Counted from the stretch's first letter, positions 18,719 through 28,915 are shown. The stretch: 64,000 nt of DNA from Clostridium beijerinckii (GCF_018223745.1 NZ_CP073653.1:2756001-2820000); one strand, 5' to 3'. Program-made: numbers and translations. The notes: a model not told the origin generated them from the sequence alone.

Positions 18719-18753
18719 TGAGAATAAATTATTTACGCAATTTATTCTCATTT
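18719..18753. terminator. Terminator between deoR-type gene and fbp
   Basis: TGAGAATAAATT pairs with AATTTATTCTCA (18719-18730 / 18739-18750), A-rich on the left and TTT on the right; serves both convergent genes. Confidence 0.8.
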
Positions 18754-18760
18754 AACTTAA

Positions 18761-20752
18761 TTAAATTTTATTTTGCTGCTTTATTAGTCCTTTTCTGTAA
18801 GCATTAAGAAGCATCTTTAAGTCATCTATTTGCTGCTTGAGAGTTACACCTACATCAGTATCTTCAACTCTTTTCCTATTTACAACTTGCTCTAGTAAGA
18901 GAGTTGTAGATAATATGTCAGTTTCTTCTTTTATGGCTGCTTCAGTGGATTCAAATGGCTGATGAGATACTAACTGAAGCCCAAAAGAGTTATATATTAA
19001 CGTATATCCAGCTAGTCCAGTTTTGGGCTGATATGCTTTTGAAAAACCTCCATCTATAACTAGTAGAGTTCCGTTTGCTTTTATAGGACTTTCTCCATTT
19101 TTTTCTTCAACGGGCATGTGGCCATTTATTATATGAGATTCTGGTGAACTAAGCCCAAATTCCTTTAGTATTTTTTTGCAGATATCCTCATTATCTCTTA
19201 AGCTAAAATAGGGATCTTTCTTTTCATAATGAGTTTCTTTTTCTTCGATAAAATATTGTTCAAATATTGTCATTCTATCCTTACCAAATAATGGCGAAGA
19301 AGCACCACACCACAAATACCACATTATATCTTCTTTATTATCAGAATCATCCTTGTCTTTAGAAAAATAGGCCTCTCTTGCTAGCATATCCAATTTGTCT
19401 AAAAGTTCTTTACCGTTATATTCTTTATCAGCTATTTTGACGTTTTTAAAGCTTCCATCTTCATTTAATGGTATGAATCCATGATATAGTAAATTGGAAT
19501 TAAATTTTAAATATAAACTTCCATTTGAATATAGGAATCGAACATGCTTATTATACTTATCGCTATTAATAAAAGAAGTTTTTAACTTATCGATTAATTC
19601 TTTCTCATCATAAGTAAGTTCATATGGATTTTTAGGGTCTATAGTAGGAAAAAATGAATCTTTCAATTTATGCGTTTTACCGTTTAAGTTAATAGTTCCT
19701 TCAGCATAATTAATTTTATTTAATAAAAGCCTATGATTCATATTAAATTCAGGATGCCTTAAAATCACCTGACCTTCAAGTTTAAATAATATTATAGCTA
19801 TAGCTTTGTGCATTTGAGCTATTAAATTAATTTCATTAATGCTGTATTTTTTATCACAATCCATCTTAGGTAAGAAGATATTACAGGGATGATCCTTATA
19901 AAAATCCATAGAAAAAGTTGCTAGAGGGAGAAGGTTAATTCCGTATCCATTTTCTAAAGTATCCAAGTTAGCATACTTTAGAGAATTTTTTATAACATTA
20001 GCAATGCATACGTCTGAACCACAGGCAGCACCCATCCATAAGATATCATGATTTCCCCATTGGATGTCAACAGAATGATATTCAACTAAAGTATCCATAA
20101 TAATATCGGCACCTGGGCCTCTATCGAATATATCCCCTAAAATATGAAGCCTGTCTATAACAAGTCTTTGTATCAATTTAGAAAGAGCAACTATAAATTC
20201 CTTTGATCTATCTGTGTCTATAATAGTTCTAATAATTTGTTCATAATATTCATATTTATCTATTCCTTTAGGCTGTTCATGTAAGAGTTCTTCTATTATG
20301 TAAGTAAAATCTTTTGGAAGAGCCTTTCTTACTTTTGAACGTGTATATTTAGAAGAGACATATCTGCATATTTCGATTAATCTATATAAATTTATTTTGT
20401 ACCAATCATCTATGTTTTCTTCTTGCTTCAATACTATCTCTAATTTTTGTTCAGGATAATATATAAGGGTTGCTAAACTTTTTTTCTCACTTTGCATCAA
20501 ACTATTTCCAAAAAGATCTTCAATTTTTCTTTTTATTACTCCTGATGCGTTTTTTAATACATGAATAAAAGGCTCATATTCTCCGTGGATATCAGTTAGA
20601 AAATGTTCAGTTCCTTTTGGTAAATTTAAAATTGCCTGCAGATTTATTATTTCAGTAGAAGCTTCGTTGATTGTCGGATATTGTTTAGAAAGCAACTCTA
20701 AATATCGTAAGTTGTCAGATATTTCATTAGTTGATAGATCGTATTTTTTCAT
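18761..20752 (-). CDS. fbp: Fructose-1,6-bisphosphatase class III
   Basis: Gluconeogenic enzyme hydrolysing fructose 1,6-bisphosphate to fructose 6-phosphate, Firmicutes-specific class III, 663 residues, the expected size. Metallophosphatase motifs are visible: LTDIHGEYE (near 53-61), [11 protein letters not shown] (near 201), [10 protein letters not shown] (near 232) and a later [12 protein letters not shown] 20752 follows GGAGATG on the minus strand. Monocistronic. Confidence 0.95.
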   Translation of the reverse strand: MKKYDLSTNEISDNLRYLELLSKQYPTINEASTEIINLQAILNLPKGTEHFLTDIHGEYEPFIHVLKNASGVIKRKIEDLFGNSLMQSEKKSLATLIYYPEQKLEIVLKQEENIDDWYKINLYRLIEICRYVSSKYTRSKVRKALPKDFTYIIEELLHEQPKGIDKYEYYEQIIRTIIDTDRSKEFIVALSKLIQRLVIDRLHILGDIFDRGPGADIIMDTLVEYHSVDIQWGNHDILWMGAACGSDVCIANVIKNSLKYANLDTLENGYGINLLPLATFSMDFYKDHPCNIFLPKMDCDKKYSINEINLIAQMHKAIAIILFKLEGQVILRHPEFNMNHRLLLNKINYAEGTINLNGKTHKLKDSFFPTIDPKNPYELTYDEKELIDKLKTSFINSDKYNKHVRFLYSNGSLYLKFNSNLLYHGFIPLNEDGSFKNVKIADKEYNGKELLDKLDMLAREAYFSKDKDDSDNKEDIMWYLWCGASSPLFGKDRMTIFEQYFIEEKETHYEKKDPYFSLRDNEDICKKILKEFGLSSPESHIINGHMPVEEKNGESPIKANGTLLVIDGGFSKAYQPKTGLAGYTLIYNSFGLQLVSHQPFESTEAAIKEETDILSTTLLLEQVVNRKRVEDTDVGVTLKQQIDDLKMLLNAYRKGLIKQQNKI

Positions 20753-20887
20753 TATTACATCTCCTTTGTTGCTATTAAGATAATATCTTCTATAACTAAT
20801 TAAATTATAGAAGAAGGTTTGATAATAAACAATAATATTAATAAAATAAGAGCTTAAAGTGAATCAAGCTCTTATCATCCTATAAAT

Positions 20888-23068
20888 TCATATTTTACTT
20901 ATACCAACAAGAATCATAACAGATCTAGGTTCTATTTCAAGTGTCTCTCCAACTTGGAGCATCTCATTAATTGAATCGCTAATGTCTTCTCCAGAAGGCA
21001 TGGATGTATTTACAGCAATTCGCCATTCTAAGTATATAGGGAGTTCGGGTAATCTTACATATTGAGTTTCCCAATGAGCATTGATACAAAGGTACACAAT
21101 GTCATCTTCTTTTTCTTTTTTATTCCATCCTGCAAACATTATCCCAACAGTTCTAGTACTATCTGACGAATCTAAATACCAAGGTTCTATACCGTGCTTA
21201 CTAACAGGAGGTAAGCCACATCGGGATTCTTCAATTCTGTCCTTAATAGCAGGATGACGTTTTCGAAAATTTATCATATTTTTAAAGAAAGTAAATAAAT
21301 CATGATTCTTATATAGGAGACTCCAGTTCAGCCATGAAATTTCATTATCCTGGCAATATGGATTGTTATTTCCAAACTGTGTATTTCCAAATTCATCTCC
21401 AGATAAAAGCATTGGAGCTCCTTGACTTGAAAGAAGAACAGCACAAGCATTTTTTATTAGCTTTCTTCTCAACTTTATTATATTTTCATCGTCAGTTTCA
21501 CCTTCAGCACCACAATTCCAGCTATTATTGTTGTTCTCACCATCTGTATTATTCCAACCATTTTCTTCATTGTGTTTATCATTATAAGAATATAAGTCAT
21601 ATAAAGTAAATCCATCATGGCAAGTAATAAAGTTTACTGAAGCATTTTTGCCTCTTATATCTGGATTATAGAGATCGTAAGATCCGGTTATTCTTTCAGC
21701 AACAGTGGCAGCTAATCCTGAATCGCCCTTTAGAAATCTGCGAATATCATCTCTATATTTTCCATTCCATTCACACCATCTTTTCCAAGATGGGAAACTG
21801 CCGACTTGATATAATCCACCTGCATCCCATGCTTCAGCTATCAATTTTGTATTTGCAAGAATAGGATCAAAGGCTAGGCTTTGCAATAGTGGAGGATTAT
21901 TCATTGGTGATCCATCTTCGTTTCGACCAAGGATTGAAGCTAAATCAAATCTGAATCCGTCAACACGATATTCTGTAACCCAGTAGCGAAGGCAATCTAA
22001 AATCATTCTATGAACAATTGGGTGATTGCAATTTAAAGTATTTCCACATCCGCTGAAATTATAATATTTCCCATCTGGTGTAAGCATGTAATAAACATTA
22101 TTATCAAACCCCTTAAAAGATATATATGGACCATACTCATTGCCTTCAGCAGTATGGTTAAAAACAACGTCTAAAATAACCTCTATTCCATCTTCATGAA
22201 ATTTCTTTATCAATGATTTTAGTTCATCGCCTTCTTTATTTCGTTCAATTCCAGCAGTATAACTGGTGTTTGGAGCAAAGAAACATACAGGATTATATCC
22301 CCAATAATCACAAAGCAAATTACCTCTAACATATCGTGCATCAAGCATTTCATCAAATTCAAAAATTGGCATAAGTTCTACAGCATTGATTCCAAGCTCT
22401 TTTAAATAAGGTATCTTTTCGGCTAATCCAGCAAATGTTCCAGGATAATTAACTTTTGACGACGGATGCTTAGTAAAGCCTCTTACATGCAACTCGTAAA
22501 TAATCAAATCTTTCATAGGAATTAAAGGTCTTTTACTGTTTCCCCAATCAAAATCATTGGAGACAACTCTTGATTTATATTGATTTCCACATATTGTTTT
22601 TGTTCCCCATACGCTTTGTCCAGCAATTGCTTTTGAGTAGGGATCAAGTAAATATTTACTACTATTAAAAACTAATCCTCTTTCAGGTATATATGGACCG
22701 TCCACACTATATGCATATTCAAATTCTTCAATATCTAATCCAAGTACTATCATAGAGTATACATTACCTATTCGATAATATTCAGGAAAAGGAATGACAG
22801 CATAAGGTTCGCACATAGCTGGCTTAAATAAGAGTAGTTTACATGATGTTGCGTTCTGAGAGTGGATAGTGAAGTTAACACCTCCAGGTATAACTACTGC
22901 ACCATTTTCTAGATAAAATCCAGGACGAATTTTAAATCCCTCAAATTCGTCGGTGGGAATTAAATTTTTCTGAAGCGTTTTTACAAATTCATCGAAATTT
23001 ACAGTATTTTTTAAAGTATTTATATCTAGTTCTATATTCTCATTATTTGAAAATTTAGAAGTATCCAC
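20888..23068 (-). CDS. glgX: Glycogen debranching enzyme (GlgX/isoamylase type)
   Basis: Hydrolyses alpha-1,6 branches of glycogen-like glucans. The 726-residue protein has an N-terminal CBM48-like domain (about 30-140) and a GH13 catalytic domain with DVVFNHTAEGNEYGP (region I), GFRFDLAS (region II, nucleophile Asp near 374), IAEAWDAGG (region III, acid Glu near 408) and FITCHDG (region IV). Ribosome site AAGGAGG precedes the ATG. No other glycogen genes are adjacent. Pullulanase specificity cannot be excluded. Confidence 0.92.
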   Translation of the reverse strand: MDTSKFSNNENIELDINTLKNTVNFDEFVKTLQKNLIPTDEFEGFKIRPGFYLENGAVVIPGGVNFTIHSQNATSCKLLLFKPAMCEPYAVIPFPEYYRIGNVYSMIVLGLDIEEFEYAYSVDGPYIPERGLVFNSSKYLLDPYSKAIAGQSVWGTKTICGNQYKSRVVSNDFDWGNSKRPLIPMKDLIIYELHVRGFTKHPSSKVNYPGTFAGLAEKIPYLKELGINAVELMPIFEFDEMLDARYVRGNLLCDYWGYNPVCFFAPNTSYTAGIERNKEGDELKSLIKKFHEDGIEVILDVVFNHTAEGNEYGPYISFKGFDNNVYYMLTPDGKYYNFSGCGNTLNCNHPIVHRMILDCLRYWVTEYRVDGFRFDLASILGRNEDGSPMNNPPLLQSLAFDPILANTKLIAEAWDAGGLYQVGSFPSWKRWCEWNGKYRDDIRRFLKGDSGLAATVAERITGSYDLYNPDIRGKNASVNFITCHDGFTLYDLYSYNDKHNEENGWNNTDGENNNNSWNCGAEGETDDENIIKLRRKLIKNACAVLLSSQGAPMLLSGDEFGNTQFGNNNPYCQDNEISWLNWSLLYKNHDLFTFFKNMINFRKRHPAIKDRIEESRCGLPPVSKHGIEPWYLDSSDSTRTVGIMFAGWNKKEKEDDIVYLCINAHWETQYVRLPELPIYLEWRIAVNTSMPSGEDISDSINEMLQVGETLEIEPRSVMILVGISKI

Positions 23069-23250
23069 AATATATTTTCCTCCTTAATATTATTAGGACC
23101 CTCTTAGTTTTATTATATTAGGACGCATATGCTTTTAATCGATAAATGAAATAATTATTTAATTATCACTTAAATTATTGTATCAAAATTCTAATTTATA
23201 TGTTTTTAACTAATGTAAGTTAGAAATATAGGATTAAGATATTTAAGTTG

Positions 23251-23259
23251 TGGTATAAT
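23251..23259 (+). promoter_or_regulatory. Extended -10 promoter upstream of wall-binding-repeat gene
   Basis: TGGTATAAT is an extended -10 (TGn plus TATAAT), 158 bp before the next ATG; no good -35 is seen. A very similar TGGTATTAT lies at 30981-30989 before the TetR operon. The rest of the 348-bp gap 23069-23416 shows nothing recognised. Confidence 0.45.
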
Positions 23260-23416
23260 TTTCATATAAGCTATTAATTACACAAAATTGGCTATATAAA
23301 AAATAATCTCCGATGAAGGTAATATACTATAGATAATAAAGAAAATATGGAATGTTTTATATAAAACAAATGGAGAAGCTATATACACTATAAGATTTGG
23401 GAATGAGGGGAAATAG

Positions 23417-24475
23417 ATGACTAAAAAAATAATTTACAGTTTACTTATTGTAGCGGCGGTAGTTTCTGTAATACCAAAAGAAGTTTCAGCAGAATGGAAG
23501 CATAATAATACTGGTTGGTGGTATGAGGAAGGAAAATCTTATAGTACTGGCTGGAAACAAATAAATGGCTTATGGTACTATTTTGGTAATGATGGTTATA
23601 TGAAGACAGGATGGATTTTAGATAAGGTTTGGTGGTATTATTTACAGGATAATGGTGCTATGGCATCTGGTAAAACATCAATTAAAGGTAAGGAGTATGA
23701 GCTTGATAATAATGGGAAATGGATAAATAATGCTCTTCCTAATAGAAATGTTAATATGAATATTAGCAGGCCTCCTTCAGAGGAAAAAATGAGTACAACC
23801 TCAGATTTTAGCTTGTTTGAGGAAAATGGAAATACGTATTTTAAAATTCAAGATAGCTATTATTTAAAAGGTGTATGGAATATAGATGGGAATATATATA
23901 TTTTTGATGAAAATGGTGTGTTGCAAAAAGACGAATATACGTCGGAAAGTGGTAGAAAATATAGATTGGGGGATGATGGCAAGGTTATAGAATGTCTTAG
24001 TGACAAAAATTATAATTTATGTCCAGAATATGCACTGACTACTAAATCAACTACAGAGAACTACCAAGTTAAATTAGATGATAGTAATATGCTTACTATA
24101 ACTGATGTCAATTCAGATGAACCAGAAAAGGATGGAGTAAGAATTGAGGATGGAGCAGGTTACAAATTAGACAATACTAAACCAAGGGCAACTATTAATG
24201 GAAATACTTTATATTGTAGAACTAATCAAGCTATAGATTTAGGAATGATAAAAGTAAGTAGCGTAGATGATAAAAGTTCATCATTTCCTAATTTAATAGC
24301 AATGTCTAAGAGTGAAGATGATAGTGTTGCGGTTTCAGGAATAAATTTAAGTTTGGAGGATGGATTTTTTAAAGACATTCATCCAACAGTTATTGCATAC
24401 AAAGCAGGAAAAACTACTATTACAATAAATGTTAATGGAATTAAGACTTCGTTTGATGTAGTAGTAACGGAATAA
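23417..24475 (+). CDS. Secreted protein with choline-binding-type wall repeats
   Basis: Exported protein of 352 residues. Signal peptide of about 26 residues ending VSA before EW, then three or four aromatic cell-wall-binding repeats (GWWYEEGKSYSTGWKQ, GLWYYFGNDGYMKTGW and similar, about 27-105), a middle region with a weaker repeat pair, and a C-terminal Ig-like domain ending VVVTE. Such repeats anchor proteins to wall carbohydrate. No enzymatic domain is visible. ATG 23417 follows GAGGGGA. Monocistronic. Confidence 0.8.
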   Translation: MTKKIIYSLLIVAAVVSVIPKEVSAEWKHNNTGWWYEEGKSYSTGWKQINGLWYYFGNDGYMKTGWILDKVWWYYLQDNGAMASGKTSIKGKEYELDNNGKWINNALPNRNVNMNISRPPSEEKMSTTSDFSLFEENGNTYFKIQDSYYLKGVWNIDGNIYIFDENGVLQKDEYTSESGRKYRLGDDGKVIECLSDKNYNLCPEYALTTKSTTENYQVKLDDSNMLTITDVNSDEPEKDGVRIEDGAGYKLDNTKPRATINGNTLYCRTNQAIDLGMIKVSSVDDKSSSFPNLIAMSKSEDDSVAVSGINLSLEDGFFKDIHPTVIAYKAGKTTITINVNGIKTSFDVVVTE

Positions 24476-24633
24476 TTTTTTGCACTAATATGAGTAATGT
24501 TAATATTTTTATAATTGTTAAGTTTAGTGTATATATGATATTGAATTAAAATATAAACTCAAATGAAAGAATTGAGGAATTTATATAAGCAGCAATACAA
24601 ACTTAAATGAAAAAGAATATAGATATGCTATTT

Positions 24634-24667
24634 TGACTAGTTACATAATTGTAGTAACTAGTCATTT
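24634..24667. terminator. Hairpin between wall-repeat gene and SASP pseudogene
   Basis: TGACTAGTTAC pairs perfectly with GTAACTAGTCA (24634-24644 / 24654-24664), with T runs outside both arms; a likely bidirectional terminator. Confidence 0.7.
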
Positions 24668-24685
24668 ATGGTTTTGAAAAGGAGA

Positions 24686-24890
24686 TTACTTGTCAATCAA
24701 ATTTTTTTCGTATTCCTCTATCATTTTTTTGTCATCAATCCTCCAATTGGTCCACCTACACGACCATTTAACATTGATGATTTATTTCCTTTATAATTAT
24801 CATTAAGTTCTATGCCAAGTTCATTTTCAAATTCTATTTTTAGCTTATCTAGTTTTGCTCTAGTTTGGGAACTAAAGGCCTTCTGCTCAT
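24686..24890 (-). pseudogene. Alpha/beta-type SASP gene with two frameshifts
   Basis: An alpha/beta small acid-soluble spore protein gene, broken twice. GGAGGTG (24897-24903, minus) correctly precedes ATG 24890, which starts MSRRPLVP, the classical SASP N-terminus, but that frame stops after 13 codons. The rest of the protein (TRAKLDKLKIEFENELGI...) continues in another frame, so one base is missing after codon 8. Near the C-terminus MTKK is followed by TGA, while one more A in the 7-A run would restore MIEEYEKNLIDK and a stop at 24686. An IS-type transposase lies 0.27 kb away. Either decay or, for the homopolymer, an assembly error. Confidence 0.75.
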
Positions 24891-25155
24891 AATTTAACAC
24901 CTCCATATCAGTATTAGTTTTATAAATTTATAGTAAAATATATTTGATAAATTATTGAATTTAAATGAATGGAACTTGTGAAGAATTTAGATAATTGCGA
25001 AACTCATTGATAAAAATGAATAATGATTGATTTGAAGTTGCAAAAACATTATTAATGGATTTAATGGTTCCTGCTATACAAATATAATAGTTGACTTCTT
25101 AAAAAAGGGCGCACGAAATAAAGCGAAGGTGAATTCCAATTTTTATAAATAAATT

Positions 25156-26613
25156 TTATGCAATTAATGGCTTTAAGCTTCGGATATATTTATGTTTATG
25201 AATTTTATCTGCCACGATAACTGTTATTAGTTGAGTTATTCCGGCTAGAAGTAAATCAGCATGAAGTGTTTGCTCATTTTGAGTCTTACGCTCCGCGACG
25301 CAGTAACTATATTTGAAGTGATTTATATTTTTTTCAACAGCTACTCTGATTTTATAAGTATTACTCCATTCTTGGGTTCCTCGTGTTATTCCAGGATATG
25401 CGCGCAGATTCTTTTCAGGATAAATATAAAACATTCGTCCACATAAGGAATTTGTACATGGATTTTCACATTGAGTTACACGTTTGCTCTTTTTGGTTTC
25501 TTTGTTATATAACCATTTCATTTTAGGGCATACAAACTTCATTGTTGGAATTCTAGAACGAAGATGACTTTTACTACCTTCACGTTTCATTGGAATAGAA
25601 GGATCATTCGGACAGCATGGAATGCCGTCTTCGTTTAAAGGGCAATCAGCATTTTCTAGTGTAAGCCTAGTTTTTAAAGGAATATATGCTTTATCAAATT
25701 TTAATTCGAGAAGAAGATCACGATAAATTTGAATACTGTCAAAAGCAGCATCTCCTAAAAAGGTTTTTGGACTTATTAATGGATGCTTGTTAAAAAAATC
25801 TTTGAGAACAGGGATAAGAGCCTTAGAATCTGCAAGAGATTTATCTTCATCAGGTGAATCAGATTTTTTCTCAACAATAATATCAGGATGAGCATTGAGA
25901 AAATCTTTATTATAGAACGAAATATCTCTTACGATACCGAGGCCATTAGTAATGATTCCGAATTTAAAAGCATAGCAAAAATGCCCATTAATATACATTT
26001 GTTGGATGGCAGGGTTGGCTGAAGCGTGTGATGGCATAGAGCCATAGGCAGCTTTATAAGGATCATAAGAGTCATCTAAATTGCATGCTTTCTTAAAATT
26101 TTTAAGCTGTTTTATAATGCGATTAGCATATTTAGGATTATTTTCAGTGACAAATGCTTCAAGGCCTGAAGTATCAAAAATAGTCATGGAAGCAAGAGCC
26201 GTATCAATCTGTTGGCATATCGGTTCAGTAATATCAACAAGATTATCGAACATGGATTGTAAGTCCAAAAGAAAGTCCTGCTTGAAACGAGTAAACTTAG
26301 ATGAATCAGGAACTCTTAAAAAGCCGCAGAAGTCTCTTAGTTCTTGAGAATATTTAAGGAAAATAATTAAAAGAGAATCTGTAGGAATAGAAAAAATGCG
26401 TTGTAAAATTAAAGCACTGATCATAGCATAAAGCTGATATTTTCGCGGCCTTCCTGTGGAAGCGTAAAAATGGTTAATGAAAGATGCAGGAACTAACTCA
26501 TCAAGGTCGATAGTGTTTTCGAGTAAAGAAAGAAATTGGAATTTATCATTTTCAAATTTTTCTTTGCAATCAGAATAAACATCTGCCAAAGAAAGCTGTT
26601 TATATGTTATCAT
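25156..26613 (-). CDS. DDE transposase (IS1182-like)
   Basis: Transposase of 485 residues, intact and full length. N-terminal DUF772-like domain (about 40-120, TGRPRKYQLYAMISALILQR and the PDSSKFTRF segment), then a DDE domain with FDTSGLEAFV, LGDAAFDS and the closing VEKNINHFKYSYCVAERKT glutamate region. A cysteine-rich insert near 385-400 (TQCENPCTNSLCGRMFY) is typical of the larger group. The gene reads away from the intact SASP gene. ATG 26613 follows AAAGGAG on the minus strand. Family assignment to IS1182 is from memory of the motifs. Confidence 0.85.
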   Translation of the reverse strand: MITYKQLSLADVYSDCKEKFENDKFQFLSLLENTIDLDELVPASFINHFYASTGRPRKYQLYAMISALILQRIFSIPTDSLLIIFLKYSQELRDFCGFLRVPDSSKFTRFKQDFLLDLQSMFDNLVDITEPICQQIDTALASMTIFDTSGLEAFVTENNPKYANRIIKQLKNFKKACNLDDSYDPYKAAYGSMPSHASANPAIQQMYINGHFCYAFKFGIITNGLGIVRDISFYNKDFLNAHPDIIVEKKSDSPDEDKSLADSKALIPVLKDFFNKHPLISPKTFLGDAAFDSIQIYRDLLLELKFDKAYIPLKTRLTLENADCPLNEDGIPCCPNDPSIPMKREGSKSHLRSRIPTMKFVCPKMKWLYNKETKKSKRVTQCENPCTNSLCGRMFYIYPEKNLRAYPGITRGTQEWSNTYKIRVAVEKNINHFKYSYCVAERKTQNEQTLHADLLLAGITQLITVIVADKIHKHKYIRSLKPLIA

Positions 26614-26703
26614 ATATATGACTCCTTTCTGAGGTATATGGTAGTTTTGTTTTTAGGCAATTCAATTTTACCATAAATCAGTGAGGAGTTATTTTATTTT
26701 GCT

Positions 26704-26750
26704 AAAAAAATATCCCGCATTTCTGCGGGTTGCGGCGTTTCGCAAACGCC
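26704..26750 (-). terminator. Tandem hairpins at IS right end, terminator toward the transposase
   Basis: CCCGCA/TGCGGG (26714-26729) followed on the minus strand by a T7 run, preceded by a second stem GGCGTTT/AAACGCC (26734-26750). Read on the minus strand the first is a canonical terminator placed upstream of the transposase, which would block read-through expression from outside. Confidence 0.7.
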
Positions 26751-26878
26751 TAGTGAAGAATTAATGGAAAGGAGGATTTTAACACTTTTTTTACAAGTAT
26801 TTGCATAGATTAAAATTTGTGAGAGTGGTTAATATATTAATGCCAAACAAAATCATAGATTAAGGGAGGTAGATTAAG

Positions 26879-27073
26879 ATGGCTTCGAGAAATAAAACTT
26901 TAGTTCCAGAGGCAAAAACAGGTTTAAACAGATTAAAAACTGAGGTAGCTTCAGAAATTGGGTTAAATAACTATGAAAACATTGATAAAGGGAACCTTTC
27001 TTCAAGACAAAATGGTAGTGTTGGCGGAGAAATGGTTAAGAGAATGATAGAAAGTTACGAACAAAGTCTCTAA
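26879..27073 (+). CDS. Alpha/beta-type small acid-soluble spore protein
   Basis: DNA-binding spore protein of 64 residues that saturates the spore chromosome and is degraded at germination. Visible signs: KTLVPEAKTGLNRLK at the N-terminus, the GPR protease site TEVASE near 22-27, and the C-terminal GGEMVKRMIESYEQSL. ATG 26879 follows GGGAGGT. Expression is expected in the forespore under sigma-G, though I did not identify its promoter with confidence. Intact, unlike the copy at 24686-24890. Confidence 0.95.
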   Translation: MASRNKTLVPEAKTGLNRLKTEVASEIGLNNYENIDKGNLSSRQNGSVGGEMVKRMIESYEQSL

Positions 27074-27129
27074 AAATAGATACTTAATGTTTTAACTCAG
27101 TTCTTAAATTACCATCCATCCTAAAGTGA

Positions 27130-27177
27130 AAGCTAGTAGAATATAGTTAATTACTATTTATTCTACTAGCTTTTTTT
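27130..27177 (+). terminator. Terminator after SASP gene
   Basis: AGCTAGTAGAATA pairs with TATTCTACTAGCT followed by T7. Confidence 0.88.
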
Positions 27178-27376
27178 ATTATATATGAATTTATATTCAA
27201 GCGAAATATATGAAAAATAAAAGAGAATAAAAGAAATTAGAAGCATAGATGAGATTCTGAAAAATAATGAAAATAAAATGAGATAGATGGCTAAAAATTT
27301 ATATGGAATTACTTTACAATATGGTATAAAATGTAAAAGAAGGCAATTAAACATATGCTCAAAGGAGTTGAATAAT

Positions 27377-27619
27377 ATGTTATATTTATATACTATATCA
27401 ATAAAGTTAAGTTGTTTATCCTTAATATTACTATTATTTAGGCTTGTTTTAAACAAGAATAATATTAATATTTTTGGTAACAAGGAAAAAAGAGGTCTAC
27501 TGATAACCATACTTGTTATTAGTATTGTGCCAATAATCAATATTTTTTTTGCAGTTTCAAGTATATATGCGTCAATTTTTATGAAAAAGGAAAAATTTAT
27601 AAAATTTATAAATGAATAG
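27377..27619 (+). CDS. Small membrane protein (80 aa)
   Basis: Hydrophobic protein with two predicted helices (about 8-25 and 38-60) and a basic tail ending KFINE. ATG 27377 is preferred because AAAGGAG (27361-27367) precedes it well; in-frame upstream ATGs have none. A terminator overlaps its stop codon, so it is a compact single-gene unit. Family not recognised. An opposing frame over the same DNA lacks a ribosome site. Confidence 0.6.
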   Translation: MLYLYTISIKLSCLSLILLLFRLVLNKNNINIFGNKEKRGLLITILVISIVPIINIFFAVSSIYASIFMKKEKFIKFINE

Positions 27620-27647
27620 CTTTAGTGGAATCTAAGGCTATTTTTTT
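27616..27647 (+). terminator. Terminator overlapping the stop of the small membrane gene
   Basis: ATAGCTTTAG pairs with CTAAGGCTAT, then T7; the left arm includes the TAG stop. Confidence 0.85.
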
Positions 27648-27909
27648 ATGAATTTATTACCTCTATAAACTACAGATAAAAAGTATATGAAGATTTTTTA
27701 TTATAAAGTAATTATAAATATGTTTAGGAAAATAATTTCTAAATATGAAATTATTGATATATATGACAATAATATTACGATATTATTATATATTTTATAA
27801 GATTTATATAAGTGTATTTCATCTTTCTCAGTTACAGATATAATATTTATAAGAAGTTTAAGATTAACTAAATTATGTATAGATGATTAATCTGGAGGAG
27901 ATGAGTTTG

Positions 27910-28620
27910 ATGAAAATTAGATATATGTTATCGGAATTATGGATTGCGTTTGGTTTTCCAATTATAGTTTTAGGAATTATAATTTTAGTATACTACTTTT
28001 CTAAAAAGAGAATGAAAAAGAATGTGTTTTTTTATAAGATCTTTAGATACATAAAAATATCATCTTGCATCATATTTATTTGTTTTATAATAATAGAAGC
28101 TTTAATAATAAACTATCCAAAGTATAATCGAAATAGTGACGATTATATTATTGTACTTGGCGCAGGACTTGATAATGGAGGAGTTCCTAATTTAATACTT
28201 CGGGAAAGACTTGATATTGCTATAAAATGTACGAAAGAAAATTTAGCTCAATATATCGTTTTATCCGGAGGACAAGGTACAGATGAAAGTACATCAGAGG
28301 CACAGGCCATGAGTGAATATTTACAGGCTAAAGGAATAGAAAAAAACAAAATAATATTAGAGGATAAGTCAAGAGATACTAATGAAAATCTAAAATATTC
28401 TAAAGAAAAGATTGAAGAATTTAGTAACAAATCAATAAGTGATATAAAAGTAAAAATAGTAACAACAGACTTTCATGCTTTTAGAAGTAGTATTTTAGCA
28501 AAGAAGAATGGGTATAAAAATTTTGATAATTATTCCAGCACTATGCCTTGGTATTTTGTACCTTCAACATATGCTAGGGAATCCATTGCAGTTATTAAGA
28601 GTATATTGTTTGATAAATAA
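27910..28620 (+). CDS. YdcF/SanA-type DUF218 membrane protein
   Basis: ElyC/SanA/YdcF family protein of 236 residues: two N-terminal transmembrane helices (about 10-32 and 48-72), then a DUF218 domain with YIIVLGAGL, RLDIAI, YIVLSGGQGTDE, SEAQAMSEYL and ESRDT/EDKSRDTNEN-like segments, ending with the TTDFHAFRSS motif. Members affect envelope or wall precursor metabolism, but the reaction is not established. ATG 27910 has GGAGGAG nine bases upstream; the upstream ATG 27883 does not. Confidence 0.85.
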   Translation: MKIRYMLSELWIAFGFPIIVLGIIILVYYFSKKRMKKNVFFYKIFRYIKISSCIIFICFIIIEALIINYPKYNRNSDDYIIVLGAGLDNGGVPNLILRERLDIAIKCTKENLAQYIVLSGGQGTDESTSEAQAMSEYLQAKGIEKNKIILEDKSRDTNENLKYSKEKIEEFSNKSISDIKVKIVTTDFHAFRSSILAKKNGYKNFDNYSSTMPWYFVPSTYARESIAVIKSILFDK

Positions 28621-28759
28621 ATTCGTGATTGTGAAATAATTACACTACAACAGGGTTTATAAATTTAATTTATAACAACAAACGATTACAGGCACAAGAT
28701 ATACATAATTAATATATAATAATACAAAGGATTATATATTTAGTTAGAAAGGGATAAGT

Positions 28760-28834
28760 ATGTTGGCGGTAGTTATTTTGGTTTGCATAGTATTAATTGC
28801 ATGTAATGCTTTTTATGATACCGATAAAAGTTGA
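28760..28834 (+). CDS. Putative 24-residue membrane peptide
   Basis: Reading frame beginning MLAVVILVCIVLIACNAFYD, one hydrophobic helix with a short polar tail, preceded by AAAGGGA six bases before ATG 28760. It is alone in the 346-bp gap between the DUF218 gene and the convergent histidine kinase gene and is followed by a terminator at 28916. Resembles other single-helix small proteins in form only. Confidence 0.4.
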   Translation: MLAVVILVCIVLIACNAFYDTDKS

Positions 28835-28915
28835 AAAATAGAAATCGTCAAGCAAAATTAGACTAACTTTATAAAACTAAATGGGATTTTTTAAAAAACT
28901 AAGCAGATATAATTT

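Larger units (their letters stand above)
25108..26752 (-). mobile_element. IS element (IS1182/IS5-like), approximate limits
   Basis: One transposase gene with about 50-140 bp of flanking non-coding sequence. Limits are approximate: the right end carries two adjacent GC-rich hairpins (26714-26729 and 26734-26750), and the left end holds GGGCGCACGAAA near 25107-25118, which resembles the reverse complement of the right end only loosely. No target-site duplication could be defined. Confidence 0.6.

Noticed and set aside
27166..27540. 124-codon hydrophobic minus-strand frame
   Set aside because: Opposes the better supported 80-residue gene and has no ribosome site; it also starts inside and overlaps terminator sequence.
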